Position numbers and translations under genes: made by a program. From the NCBI RefSeq assembly GCF_022458985.1, contig NC_061789.1:5063501-5127500 (forward strand): a stretch of 64,000 nt of DNA. The letters run 5' to 3'. This DNA comes from Mugil cephalus (Eukaryota > Chordata > Actinopteri > Mugiliformes > Mugilidae). Positions 11,419 through 24,500 of this stretch are shown one piece after another; the stretch's first letter is position 1; the number at the start of each line of letters is the position of its first letter. A model generated the notes under the pieces. That model was not told the origin of the DNA. It saw nothing but the letters and a program-made list of their open reading frames with translations, and did no database searches.

Positions 11419-14400
11419 CTACAGGATGTGGAGAGAGGGGAAGAGTTTACTGCCGTAGATGGACACAGTGAAGGATCCTGCAGCCGCGGTGGTTTAATGA
11501 ACCCCTTTTTTATTAGTGAAGAGACGTCCTACAAACTACTCTGGGAAGTAAGGAAAAGATTTTAGTCTCATAAAATAATACTATCTTAAATGTTTTTTAT
11601 TATTATCATTATTATTATTAAAACAGATTCATCTTACATCAACTGTACATGATGGTAATAATAATAATAAAAAAAAAAGAAAATGTTATGTACATTCAAG
11701 ACCTTTAACAGCCAGCCAAGTCAAACTCATGAAGAGGGAAACAAAAACATCTCATAAATATTTCTCTATAATAAAATGTGCAGCTTTATCTCCTCAGTGA
11801 ACTTCGGGCGTGGAACAGAAATAAATACAGATTTTAAAACTCTACCGAAACACAACCTAAAAGCTAGAGTTGAGTGATTGTTCACAGAAAGGCCCCGATT
11901 TGGGATGAGAAGGAAATAACGAGGTGGCTGCTGTTAAATGAAAACTGTGATCACAACTGGTTCCTGAAAGTTTTTTTTGTTTTGTTTTTTTTGTTTTGTT
12001 TTTTTACATGAAAGCACATTTGGTGTTTTTTTACTTTTTCTTTCTTTGTGGTTTTGGAAACATAAAAGTTTGTTTTATGTCATTATCTCCCAGTCCAGAC
12101 TCCAGCTAGACTGGCCCCACTTAAGAATCTGACAATCTGGAAGAAAAAGAAGAGAATGGGATGGTATAAATCAAAAAGGCATGCAGCAAACAGGTGAACA
12201 GACACAAATGCAAAGATGACACACGCTAGAGGACACAGAGTAGTAGTAATAATAATAATAACAACAACAACAACGTCTTCATGTTGCTTTAAACGGACAC
12301 TATAAGAGTGGTCACTATGACAGTGGAACAAAAACAACAGTTTAAGAGTTACAACATCAGTCAAGACTGAAAGAGGAGAAAGAGACGGAAACATGGAGCG
12401 TCTGATGAAGAAGAGGAAGTAGATGGTAAAGAAGAAGAAGAAGAGAACGAGAACAGGAAGGCGGTAAAGACGTAGAAAGTAAAGAAGGTAAGGAAGGAGG
12501 AGGAGGGATTTAGTCGTACCTGCTCGCTTTGAAACCCTTGAGCTTCTGGACGAAGAAGGCCTCGAGCACCTCGGCGCAGTGAAAGAAGGGCGTGTCGTTG
12601 GGGTTGTAGTAGCGGCAGTTGTCGAAGATTTTGGTCACGTCCGCCACGAACTCGGTGAGCTTGTGGTAGTGTCGCTTGTGCAGGCGGGTTTCCATCGTCA
12701 AGAAATCTACGAGGTCACAGTCACAGGGTTAATCCACAAACCAGCCTGGAGGACGGGCTTCAATGCACTGAGCTCAGTCGGCGGCTCAGATCTTACCCAT
12801 GGGCTCCTTGATGACACGGTAGTAATCAGGAGCGTCGTGGGGATCCACCGGTTCGAGGAAAGGCCATGCCATCTTATGAGACTGTGATGTAAATAAAAAA
12901 AAAACTTTATTTATAAAGCACCTTTCTCAGGTAAAAAATACTACATAAAAGAAGAAGAAGGTGAAGAAGATATGAATATTATTCGTAAACCATTTAAAGG
13001 CTGGAGAAGAATGTGGCTTCACTGAGTCGTAGGGTCACGCACCTGTAACGAGCGCAGTATTCTCTTCAAGCCTTCGTAGTCTTTGTCCGTTAGCGGCGTG
13101 AGCACCGTCATGGCGTCTTCCGTCGACTGACACTGCGGACACACGTACACGTCGATGTGGTTCGCCTCGCTCTGCAGGATCCCCACGCAGCGCCCGTGGT
13201 ACCAGTTCTGACAGCGGTCGCAGCCGATGTAGAACCTGAGAGAAATAAATAGAAAAATATAACAGCAGCACCGTGAGTCTTCTTTCAACCCTTTACAGAG
13301 AGCGACAAAAACAAGTGGCGAGTCCTTCAACCACTCAGAAGACTTCTGCTGATGAAGATGAAGAAACAAGAGAAAGAGGAAGAAGAACAGGGTTCTTAAT
13401 TTTTAATGTCGGTTAGCATCAAAGCTACCACAACACAAAAAAGGAAGAGGAGGAAGATCAAAGTAGGAAGAAGAAGAAAGAGAAGGAAGAAGAATAAGAT
13501 GAATACATGAGAAAGAAAAAGACAAGGAAGAAGAAATAAGAAGAGCAAGAAAAAGAAGAGGAAGAATGAAAGAAGTAGAAAGAAGATGAGGTGGAAGAAG
13601 AGGAGGACTTGGAAAAAGAAGAGGAGGAGGAAGAAGAGAAGAAGAGGAGGACTTGGAAAAAGAAGAGGAGGAAGTCAAATAAATAAGGAAGAAAAAAGAA
13701 AGAGAAGGAGACAAGGAAGAGGAAGAAGAAAGCAGAAGAGGAGGAAGAAAAGGAAGAGCAAGAATGCAAGAAAAGGAAGAGGAAATACAAAGAAGAACAA
13801 GAGAAGAAGAGGAGGAAGAATAGAAGAGGAAGAAGAAATAAGAAGGGAAGCAAAAAAGAAGATGAGGAGGGAGCAGAAAAGAAGCAGGAAGCAGGAGAAG
13901 AAGAAGAGGAAGAAGTAGGAGAAAAAGATGAAGAATAAGAAAGAAAATGAAGACAAAGAAGAAAATAGGTAGGGAAAGAAGAGGAGGTGGACGAGGAATA
14001 AACCAGAAAGAAAAAGAAAGGAAAAGAAGGAGCAGGCAAGGAAGAAGAAGAAAGAGAGAGAGAAGCCTCCTGGTTGTGTCTCAGTGAAGGAGAAGAAGGC
14101 GTCTCACTGTGACTCGTCGTAGGGCGTCCTACAGATACAGTACAGCTCCTCGTTGGCTCCTCCCTCCTGTCCTCGTTTACAGTCGTTGCAGACGAAGTCC
14201 TCCAGCTTCTTGGCCTCCTTCTCTGTGATGCCCACACAGGCTCCGTGGAACCAGTTGGAGCAGAGGTCACACCCGATGTAAAACCTGAGGGGACGGGAGA
14301 CACAGCGATTTAGATCGTGGACCCGGTTGACATGAGACATGAGACGTTGAGGGACGTCCCTTCTACTTACTTGGACTCGTCGTAGGGCGTTTTACAGATA

Positions 14401-15502
14401 CAGTACAGTTTGGTGTCCTTCTTGTGATCCTTTGAGGTAGAAGACAGCTTCTTCTTCTTCTTGTGTTTTAGTGAGTCTCTGTCCTTTTCTCTTTCCCCGT
14501 CTCTGACCTTGTCCTTATCTCTGTCCCTGTCCCGGTGTTTGTCCCGCTCTCTGTCCCTCTCCCTCTCCCTCTCCCGTTCCCGCTCTCTGTCTTTATCTTT
14601 ATCTCTGTCCCGGTGCCGGTCTCTGTCCTTGTCCTTGTCCCGGTCCCGTTTCTTATCCTTATCGTGGTGCCTGTCCCGGTCCCGGTTCCTGTCTTTGTCC
14701 CTCTCGTCTTCCCTCTTGCGTTTGTGGGACGGGGGCGCCGAGGTGGTGGCGGCGTGGCTGCCGTGGGAGGAATGTGAGGGGGGAGGGAGGTGGGCGGAGT
14801 GTGAGGAGTGGGAGGCGGCGGCGGCCTTGACGGTGGCGGCGGCGGCCTTGACGGTGGCGGCGGCGGCTTGGGCGATAGCAGCTCTGGCTTTCTCCTTTTC
14901 TCTCTGCAGCCTGACGATGTCTCGCCTCAGCTCCTCCTGGAAGACACACGAGACATTTAACGGGTTTATGGTGTGATACATTTGTACTAAGAAGTTAGAA
15001 TTTCCGAGGAACGGCCATGAAAGTCGGGATTTCCTACTCGTAAAGTCGGAGGATCCTCACTACATCCGAGTTGAGTTACAAAGATGGCCGCCCCGTGTGT
15101 AAACATTAATCAGAAGCTCCTGTGATATTGAGTTTATTAGCACTTCTGATTAGTTTTTGTGGCATTAATTCGTCATATAGATGGTATTTTTCCACATACA
15201 TGCAGTGAAACTAAAGTTTTTCATGCATTGGGAACAACTAACAATGGCTAAAAATAGTAGCCTGGTTAAACACTAACGTGGTAAATTGTGATGAAAAGTG
15301 TATTTGTTTTCTCTACAATTTTGAATATTTTTATATATCCTCATGTGGTCTTGAAGATTTCATCACTGCAAATAATTCTAGTTAAAAAAAAAAACCTCAT
15401 GAGTTGGTTCAAGTTATCTGCTCCCTTTGCAATTTGTGTAACTTAAACAGTCTAAACTTAGTTTAACATTATAGCAATAACAGTTAGTTAATATCAAGAA
15501 TT

Positions 15503-15559
<57 letters not shown>

Positions 15560-18500
15560 TTTGCACTCAAAAAGTTACATTTTCGGAAAAGGCTAGCACT
15601 TCCATGGACGACGCCATCTTGTTTTTCGACTTCTGTAACTGGAAAGCCGATAACTCTGGTGTGACATCATTAATACCCCGTGTTTAAACTCCCCCACTAG
15701 TGTGAGACATTCTGGTCTCGCTCTGTAACAACACCACCCAAACACTAGATGGCGGTGTGTCTTTTTTTCTTTTTTTTTTGGCCAGTCTGATTCATATAAA
15801 TGTCTCCAAACCTCCTTAGCTCACTTTAGCTATGCAGCGAAGTCACCCGATGATTAGAAAACCTGCCCACTGACCTGCACTTGCAGCTGCAGCTCCTTGT
15901 CCAGCAGAGCCCTCTTCTTGAGGATTTCGGCCTTCAGCTGTTCCTTGTGCTTGTAGAGCAGCGCTGTCAGCTTGGTCGCGTTCTGCTTGGAGCGTTTCTG
16001 CTCCACCACCTCCTCCTTCTTCCTCTTCTTCGCCGCCTGCTTCTCGTCCTTCTCAATCTTGTCCAGGATGAACTTCATCACCTGGTTGCACACGATCATT
16101 CTGAGGACAGACGACGGCGGATTATTATCATCTCAAAACGATCAGACCTGTGTCTGTGTCTGACATAAAACAAAAACAGGTCGAGTCTTCTGGCAAGAAG
16201 AAGAAAAAGAAGGAAGGAGGAGAAGATGATGAAGAAGAATGAGAAGACGGAGATCAAGAGATGAAGGAAGAGGAGAGGGAGTAGAATAAGGGGAGATGAG
16301 GAGAAGAAGAAAGAGAAGATCAAGGAGATGAAGGGTGAAGATTAAAAAGAGGAGGAAAAAGAAGAAAAAAGTGGAGAAGGAGATGAAGTAGATGAATGAG
16401 GATGAGAATAAGATGAAGAACAATGTGAAGAGGCCAAGAGCATGAAGGGCAGGAAAAGAAGGAGAATATTGAGAAAAAAATGAGAGACAAATATGAAGGA
16501 AAAGAAGAACAAAAAAACAATGAGTAGGAGAAGAAGAAGGTGGAGGAAAAGATGAAAAGGGAAAAAAAAAGGAAATTGAAATACTCAATTTATAGAGAAT
16601 ATTAAATGTCTCCAGTCCATTGATTTATAAAATCCAAACCTCTGGTTCTCCTCTCGCTCAGCTGCAGCCAAACTCTTCCTCTGTTTCAGTTGTTCCGATG
16701 ATGAATTCGGTTTCACGAACACCTGATTTAGAAACAAATACGTTCATTTACACGTTATATAAACACCTCATGTGTGAATGCTTCTAAATCATTGAGTCAC
16801 ACCTGTTTCTGGACGCCGTCTCCAGGACTAACCACCTGCTCTTTCTGCTCCTTTTTGGCCTCGTGGTGTTTCTTCTTCTTTGGTTGTTGTTGCTGTAGTT
16901 GCTGCTGCTGCTGCTGCTGCTGAATCCTCTGAAGCTGCTCCTGGACGCTTGCTGGCGCCTGTATGGTGACCATGTTCTGGATCTGGTGGGCCTGATGTTG
17001 CCCCCCCGTCTGCTGGATCTGGATCGGTAGCTGCAGCTTGATCTGCTGGGGAACAGCGCCGCCCTGCTGCTGCTGCTGCGCCTGGATCTGCGCTTGGATC
17101 TGCGCCGCAACGTGGGGCGGGAGCGCTGAGAGCAGCTGGACCGGCTGCTGGAGGCCTGGAACGGTGATGAGTTGCCTGATTGGAGACTGGACCTGAAGCT
17201 GAGGTTGCGTTTGAACTTGAGTTTGGTTCTGAGGCTGGAACTGGACTTGGAGCTTCGCTTGGACTTGGGGTTGAGCTTGGACCTGAAGCTGTTGCTGAGT
17301 TTGCGGCTGCGCTTGAAATGAAGCTTGTAGCTGGTGCTGGTACTGAGGCTGGATCCTTGGCTGGAGCTGGGGCTGGGGCAAGGTCTTGGTTGGGGACTGA
17401 AACTGCACCTGAGGTTGAATCTGGGTTGGGGGAGTTTGAGGCTGGAACTGAACTCGGACTTGGGGGTGAATCTGACCTTGTGCTTGAAGATGCGCTTGAG
17501 TCTGAACATGTGGCATTTGTTGGACTTGTGCACAGGGCTGGACTTGGACCTGTGCACGGATCTGGGCCTGGGGTTGAAGCTGAGTTTGGGGCTGGAGTGG
17601 AGGCTGCGTGGGTCTCACGGTGGTCACAACGGAGGACACTGGCAATCCTTTCATGTGAACTTGCACCGCCGAGACTGGAATTTGAGACATTTGCTGCATG
17701 GAGACAACGGCAGGGTGCGGGACTTGTGCTTGAGACTGAGGGGTCAGAGAAGCTTGAGGCAAAGGGGTAACGGGGGAGAGCGTGGAGATCAATGTGGGGG
17801 CAGAGGAGGCTACAGTTGCCAACGTCGGAGGCTGAACCGGAGCTGCAGCTTGCTGAGCCGGCTGAACTGGAGTCTGAGCTGCCCTCTGCTCCGTCAGGGC
17901 TGCAAGAGGACAGAGAAGAAAAGTTAGCGACGAAAGTTTCTAGGTAATCGTAAGCAAGGCGGTGTTGATTTCATTTCTTTACCTGGCACTGAAGGCGTAG
18001 TAGAGGTGGCTGTGACCGGTGTGACGACGGCATTTGCCACGGCAGCATGAAGCGGAAACGGAGCCGCAGCTTGTATTTGGGTTAAAGCCCTGGCTGGGGA
18101 TGGGACAGCGATCTGGGTCGATACAACCGCCATGACAGGGGCTGAGACGGGCGCTAGAGCAGGGGTTGGGACTTGGACTGGTGAGGGAAGAGAGGCAGAA
18201 CCTGGGATCTGGGCCACGTTCGTTACAGCGGGTGCCCCTGTATCGGCAACTTGGGTCCTGACTGATAGAGGGGATGAAGCCGGGGCAGGAACACGCATCT
18301 GGACCAGGGTTGAGGTTAAGCCTGGGGCAGGGTTTAGGGCTTGTGCCGGGATTTGGGATTGGGTTACAACTTGTCCTGGGGCAGGAAGGGAACCTAAAGT
18401 TTGGGTTTGAGTGGGGAGAGTACACTGTGTGACGGCAGAGACTTGTGTTTGGGCAGCAAAGTGAACTTGGGTCTGAGCCGGGGCAGGAACAGAGTTTAAC

Positions 18501-21500
18501 GTTTGGGGTTGTGTAGCAACGGAGGATAAAACCTGGGTGGAGGTCTGTGCTGTAGCTTGTTGCCAAGCAGACACAGGAGTGGATATCTGTGCAGGGAGGG
18601 ACGATGTGGTAGAGGGTAAAACTTGTGTTTGCAATGAGGGCTGGGAATGTGGTGGAGCAGACACGGGTGCTGTGACTGGCGCTGGGGCTAAACTTGGCAT
18701 TTGTGTTGGGGTTGCAACATGCGTTGGGGCCGGGACCGGGGCCGTCATCTGCGTTTGGGCAAAAGATGATGGAGTCGTCTGGACCTGCGCGATGCTTCTC
18801 ACTTGAGCTGGCATTTGGGTTTGAGGGATCTGGGCTGTGGCGGGTTTTGCCGGGCTCGCAGCTGCAGGGGCTGTAGTTGATGTTGCAGATGAGGATGGGG
18901 GCACAGGAGTGAAGAGGAAGCGCTGGACCTGGCCGTTGGGCATGGCTGCCTGCATCAACTGCTGCCCCGGACCAGGGATTACTGTTACACCCTGTGGGAT
19001 GATTTGCAGCTGTCCCTGGGTCTGGCCTTGACCCTGGATCACCACCGTCAGACCTGGATTTCCTCCCTGCAGAGTTGCAGAAAAAGCTAATTAGAAGAGC
19101 GCGAACCTTCTCCTTAAAATTATTTGGACACTTCAGAAACTGAACCTTACCTGTGCACCCTGTGTTAGCTGCATGAGCTGTGCCATGGTGAGTTTGACCT
19201 GACCCTGCTGTGGTCTTGGTGTCTGAGGGGAAGCTACCGGAGGCTGAGTGGTCGGTGCAGGACCTGCCGCTCTCTGCACAGGCGTGGAACGAGGTGCAGC
19301 TGTGGCTGCAGGCTGGCCACGCACCACCTGGGTGGCAGTCTGCTGAACTTGGCCTGGAAGGAAGAAATATTAATTTACTTGTTTTCTTTTTGCAAGGCGC
19401 GATGGCTGAAGACATTGATTTGAGGATAAAGGTCTAGACAGAACACCTTGAGGAGCCACTGTTGAACTTCTAACCACAGAGGTAGATGCATTTGGAGACT
19501 GGTTAATCGTCGTTCCAGGCTGTGCTTGGACTCCTGGTGTGGAGGCCTGGAAAATAAAAGCCAACAGCAAATCCATCAGTGACTTTGCCTTGCATTGAAT
19601 TTTTACAAAAAACTGAAAAGCAAGTGACGAAAGACAAGCGGACCTGTTGCTGAGTAGTTGAGGCAGAGGTTGTGGCTCTGAGGTTGATGTTTCCGGTCGT
19701 GGGGTGCAATGTGCTGTACGTCCTAAGATTCGCAGGAGGTCCAGAGGGGAAGATGCCCAAGACTTTTTGTTGGACTACACCTGTTGAAAACAACAATTTT
19801 GTAACAAGGGAAGCAAATACATACTATGAAGTAGTCAAGGTTGTACAGAAGTTCAGTTTGTGGGATAACAGTTGTTTAAAAGAAGACTTTGATGATTTCT
19901 GAGCCCAAGACGAGACGTTGACGAGCTCAAACTAACGTCCGATGATAACAACTACGACAAAATGTTAACAAGACAAGACAGGACATTCAAAATACATGAT
20001 CTCTTGGTACACTGGATTGGATAATGGACACTCTCAGACCAATAAGCACTTTACAAGTTGCGGTTCTGCACTACATGAAGTTATCGCAAACTAAAATTGT
20101 CCATAAACATACTTCCTGGAATGAATCCTTCTTGGGAATGCTACCCTATACCAGGCACTCGTGGCATCATCCATGCTCAGCGTCCACAACGTTCACAAGA
20201 CAGATGTTTGCTTCTTGCATGACACACTTCCATCCATTTCTGGCAGGTGTTAGCCAAAAAAAAAAAAGACAACGATGACACTCGCGCTCCCTACCTCCTT
20301 GAGTAGTGGGCATGTTGAGCGTGACAATCTTGCTGTTAGCGGGCAGCGGTAGCTTGGCGGCGAGGACCTGGCCAGCCACAGTCACTGGGCTGCCAGCGAT
20401 CTGGAAGGTTTGCTCTGAGGTGGTGACGCTGCTAGCCACAGTGGAGGCTGCAAGACACACCAGGCCACCTGCAGTCATGTGTACCCACAAGGGCCACCAC
20501 AACAGCCAGTCTACCAGGCTGTGGTGTCCACTGGGAGATTTATTTGTTCATTTTCTATCGTTGTATTTAATAGTTTTATATTAAGTTAATTAAGAGGATA
20601 AAAAAAGAGTGGACACCACGAGCCACAAAACAATTTCGGCAACGGATGTGGAAAAATGATACGAAAAAAAGTCATGAAAAGTCATGCCGATGGTTCACTT
20701 TTCACTCAGGGTTGGAAAAAAAAAAAAATGGAAAGACGCTGATGACGTTTGTCTGTGAAGGTTCTCGGTTATCCATGGTTTATTATATCCCCAAGAAAAA
20801 AAAAACAAGCTGAGACAACACGAACTGGACTTGAAGAGTTTCTTAAAGACGTTTCATCCAAGTCTTGAATTCTTAAAGACGAGTAGAGAGTTGGGGTGTT
20901 GCTCATCAGAAACTAGACTCTCTAAGCTACTTGGATGAAATGTCTACATGAAACACTAAATCTCCTGGGTCAAGCTTGTTTTTTTTTGTGGATATACGTA
21001 TGATATACCTGCCTTCTTATTGGCCTCCTGTCTCGATCTGATGGCAATGGATGGAAATGAACAAAACGTTACAGCCCTCCCCGTCTTCCCGCTCACCTGA
21101 ACCGTTGTTGGTCTGACCCTGCTTCACCCAGGTTGCAAAGGACTGGTGGAAGTTCTTGTCCTGCTGGAACGAAACCGGAGAGCCCAGTTTGGAGGCCAGG
21201 ACCATCTTGGTTCCGGGTGTTACTTGACCTGCCCTCTGGCCTGTGGACAGCGGGGTGCTGGGGGAGTTGGTGGAGGAGGTGGCGGCGGCGGTCGTTGTGG
21301 ACGTGGTGGCGGTCGTAATCGGCCTCTGCTGCTCAAAACGTTTCTAAAAGAAATATGGACATATTATTTTCTTGCCTCTGATCGACTTAAACCTGAGTTG
21401 TGTGCAGTTCTCTGAGTTCCCACCTGCTGTGCGGCCAGTCTGGCCTGCTTTAGCTGATTCTCCAGATGGGCCTTCACTTCCTCTGCCGTCTTTAGAGTAC

Positions 21501-24500
21501 TGCCAGTCTTGGAGGGATCTATACCTTGAGACTTCTCCCTCTCCACTCTGTAACAACCGGATAAACAGACGAAAATATGGTGAATTAGAGACCGATCAGA
21601 AGAATAATTGTCTGCCCAGAAGTAATTCACTCACCTCTCTGCAAAGGCTCTGATCTCCCACAGCTCCAGTTCCTCTTCAGCCACCCACGTCTCCACAGCG
21701 ATGGGTCCAGTCAGTTTGGCTGGTTCCTGCTTCTTCGGCCTCAAGGCACTTGAGCGCAGGCCTTTCCTCTGTGGAGTTGGGGTTTCTACACAAAGGAAAG
21801 CAAACAAATTCACCATTATTTGTGCACATGAAACTCCAGCGCCAACTTTTGGACTGACCAAACATCACGTTTTGTACCTTTGGGAGTGTCTCTGTTTCCG
21901 AGAGGGCAGATAATCTTCCTAATGCAGTACTCCGATCGGATGCCGTACGGCCCCACGTCTCTTCGTTTTATAATCTCTGTCGTGGTGATGTCTGTGTCCG
22001 TAGTTTCTTTAGAAATATTGCATATTTTTATTACCATGAAATACAAGAGGAACGTGCACATATGAGCGGAAGACGAAGTGTTTCGAAGTGCATTTTCTCA
22101 CCTTTCCGAGTCGTCCCTACGGCAGCGGAGGGTTTCACGGCCATGTCGTCCCATCGTAGGCAGGCCCACAGCAGCCTTAGCATCAAACTGACCCCAGCCA
22201 GCGACCTCACAGTCTGGAGACGGTACCTGGACAAAAAACAAAACAAAAAACATAAGCACATGTGTGAGACATGCACAATGTGGTAGAAACGGTATGTTTT
22301 ACCAACCTCCACGTGATCGCAAAGGTGGGCCGAGGTGAAGGGTACGGCCAGATATCCAGGGCCGGCTTGGCGTTGTAGTTGAAGATGGGAACCTCTCTGA
22401 TGCCCGCCTTCCTTGCCATCCTCTTCAGGTCGTCATTCGGGAGGACAAAGATGCTCTTCTTGCTGCTCTTGGTGACAAATTTGCGATAGGACGGGAGGGC
22501 GGTGCCAGACCGCGCCTTCTTGGATTTAGAGAACCTGAGCAGGCTGACCCGGTCTCTGGTGGAATACTCTTTGCTAATTGTCATGGAGTTGGTCGCTGTG
22601 GAACCGGCGGCGCCCGATTTAGTGTCGGCAATGGGAGGTTTCGTCTTCTGAGGCACAACCGCTCCCGAGTTGGGCTGGGTGGAGGAACCGCTGCTACTTG
22701 CTGGCTTACTAATAGATGCTTCAGCAGCATTTTGAGACTCTTTCGTGGAGATGTCGGCAGCGATTGAAGTCTTTAAATCTTCGTTAGTAGTGCAATTGAT
22801 TGAAGTGCTTGAGGTTTGAAGCTCCCTATCTCCAATATGGTTCTCCAGCTTTGGGACTTTCAGTGGAGGTGGGTGACCCATGTTGGACACGTCATTTTGC
22901 GAGATGTTTCCGTTCATCAGAGACTTAACAGGCTCTTTGACATCAACTTGGACTCGACTCGTCAGGTCCGAGTTGTCGGCGTTTGGTTCTGCCGGCGCGT
23001 CAACTGCTGTTTTTCCATTGACCTGCAACGGACCGGTCTTGCTCGGGGAGACCTCCGCGCTCTGTCCGGTGCCTTGCTCCATCTCTTCATACCCTCGTTT
23101 CTTGGGATTGTCTCCCACTCGAGCCACCTCTTGCTTCTGTTCGCTGTTTTCGGTTGCCTCTGACACGCAGTTGTTTTTATTATTGAGGTCGGTGCTTGCC
23201 AAGGGTTCTCCGTTCACTTCTTTGTGAGAACAGGCCTCCCCTCCGTTCCCATGCACTGCGTTTACCTCCTTCTCTTTACTATTGCTAGGCTCCGTGGCGG
23301 CGTCTGATTTGACATCCGAGTTGTCAGTTTTTATCTGCTCCTGCTCAAAGTCAAGCTTCTTAACCACGCTGTCCTTCACCACTTCTTCTTTGACACTCGG
23401 CGTCAAACCCGACTGCAGTTTGCTCGATGCAGATTCTTCCGTCTTAACCCCAGGAGTGGACTTTGCGGCCGCCATTTTGGACAACAAATGTGCCTGTTTC
23501 ATCCGCTCTAGTCGCTGCTTCTCCTCCAACGTGAACTGTTTCACCCGGCGCTCCAGGAGCCCATCCAGTTTGGACGGCTTTACCTTCTTCTTGTAAACGG
23601 TCCGCAGCTGGAAGCCCTCGCTGACGTTCACGACATCCGAGAAGAGTTTCGACATCGCGTCGTCCACCTTCTTGGGTTCTTCGATCGTCTCGGTTGGATG
23701 CACAGGAGGCGAAGAGGGCGCTTTGTTTTCAGCTTCATCTAAAAACACATATTTGTTCATAATTAGCTTCTAGAAAAATCCAAATATAAAGAAAAGACTT
23801 TAATCTGAAGCATTTACCTTTCTTGTCGGTTAAAGCAGCATCATTGGGGCAAGGGTCGAGCTCCATCTTTTCATCTTCCGTCTTCTCTTCGTCTACGCTT
23901 TTTCCCTGATCCTCTTTCGCAGGTTTTTCTTCCTCTTCGGAAGTCTCAGGTTTGCAGTCGTCCTCTAAAGAAGGGCTCTGAGACGACGCAGCGTCAGATG
24001 CTTGTTCCGTCTCTTCTGGGTTTTGAGGCATTTGCTTCTCAGTTTCTGGTTTCGACTTAGTTGTGCAAGCTGCTGCATTCTCCATTTTCACTTTAGCTGC
24101 TGCGAACACAGCAAAAGAAAACAAGAACATATATATATATAAAATAAAAGTAAATGCACCAAAGCTGTCACCAGCAGCAGCAGGAGGAGATAACACACCA
24201 CATCAGCCACAACATTATGACCACTGACAGGAGGAAGTAAGTTACATTAACCATCTTCTGACAATCCAATGGTGTTTCGGACCTGACCTACACAATATTA
24301 ATGTTATGGCTGATGTGTGTGATGGTGTAGACCATACAGATGAAAATAAAAAGCTTACCCTCCAGTTCTTTGCGGTAGTTTACGTTTGTGTTTCCTGGTA
24401 GCTTTGGAAGGAACCGCGGCACGCGGGTTTTACTGACCCAACTCCAACCTCCGTAACCCGTCACTCTGTACTCCTCCCCCTTCTGCTTCCACACCTTTAT

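Noticed and set aside
13458-14303. 281-aa S/F/L-rich minus-strand frame
   Set aside because: Apart from the real PHD2 exon in another frame, it is the translation of a polypyrimidine tract.
14461-14976. 171-aa plus-strand SL/SR-rich frame
   Set aside because: Antisense of the RD/RE/KD repeat in bptf exon 27.
16784-17557. 257-aa RS-rich minus-strand frame
   Set aside because: A shifted reading of the bptf Q-rich exon; kept only as a finding about frame periodicity.
17180-17927. Two ~196-aa plus-strand frames over the bptf Q-rich exon
   Set aside because: Antisense readings of the QPQ repeat; repetitive text with no known domain.
17979-19415. 478-aa minus-strand frame
   Set aside because: It overlaps bptf exons 22-23 in the wrong frame and crosses their splice sites; C/P/S/N-rich without homology.
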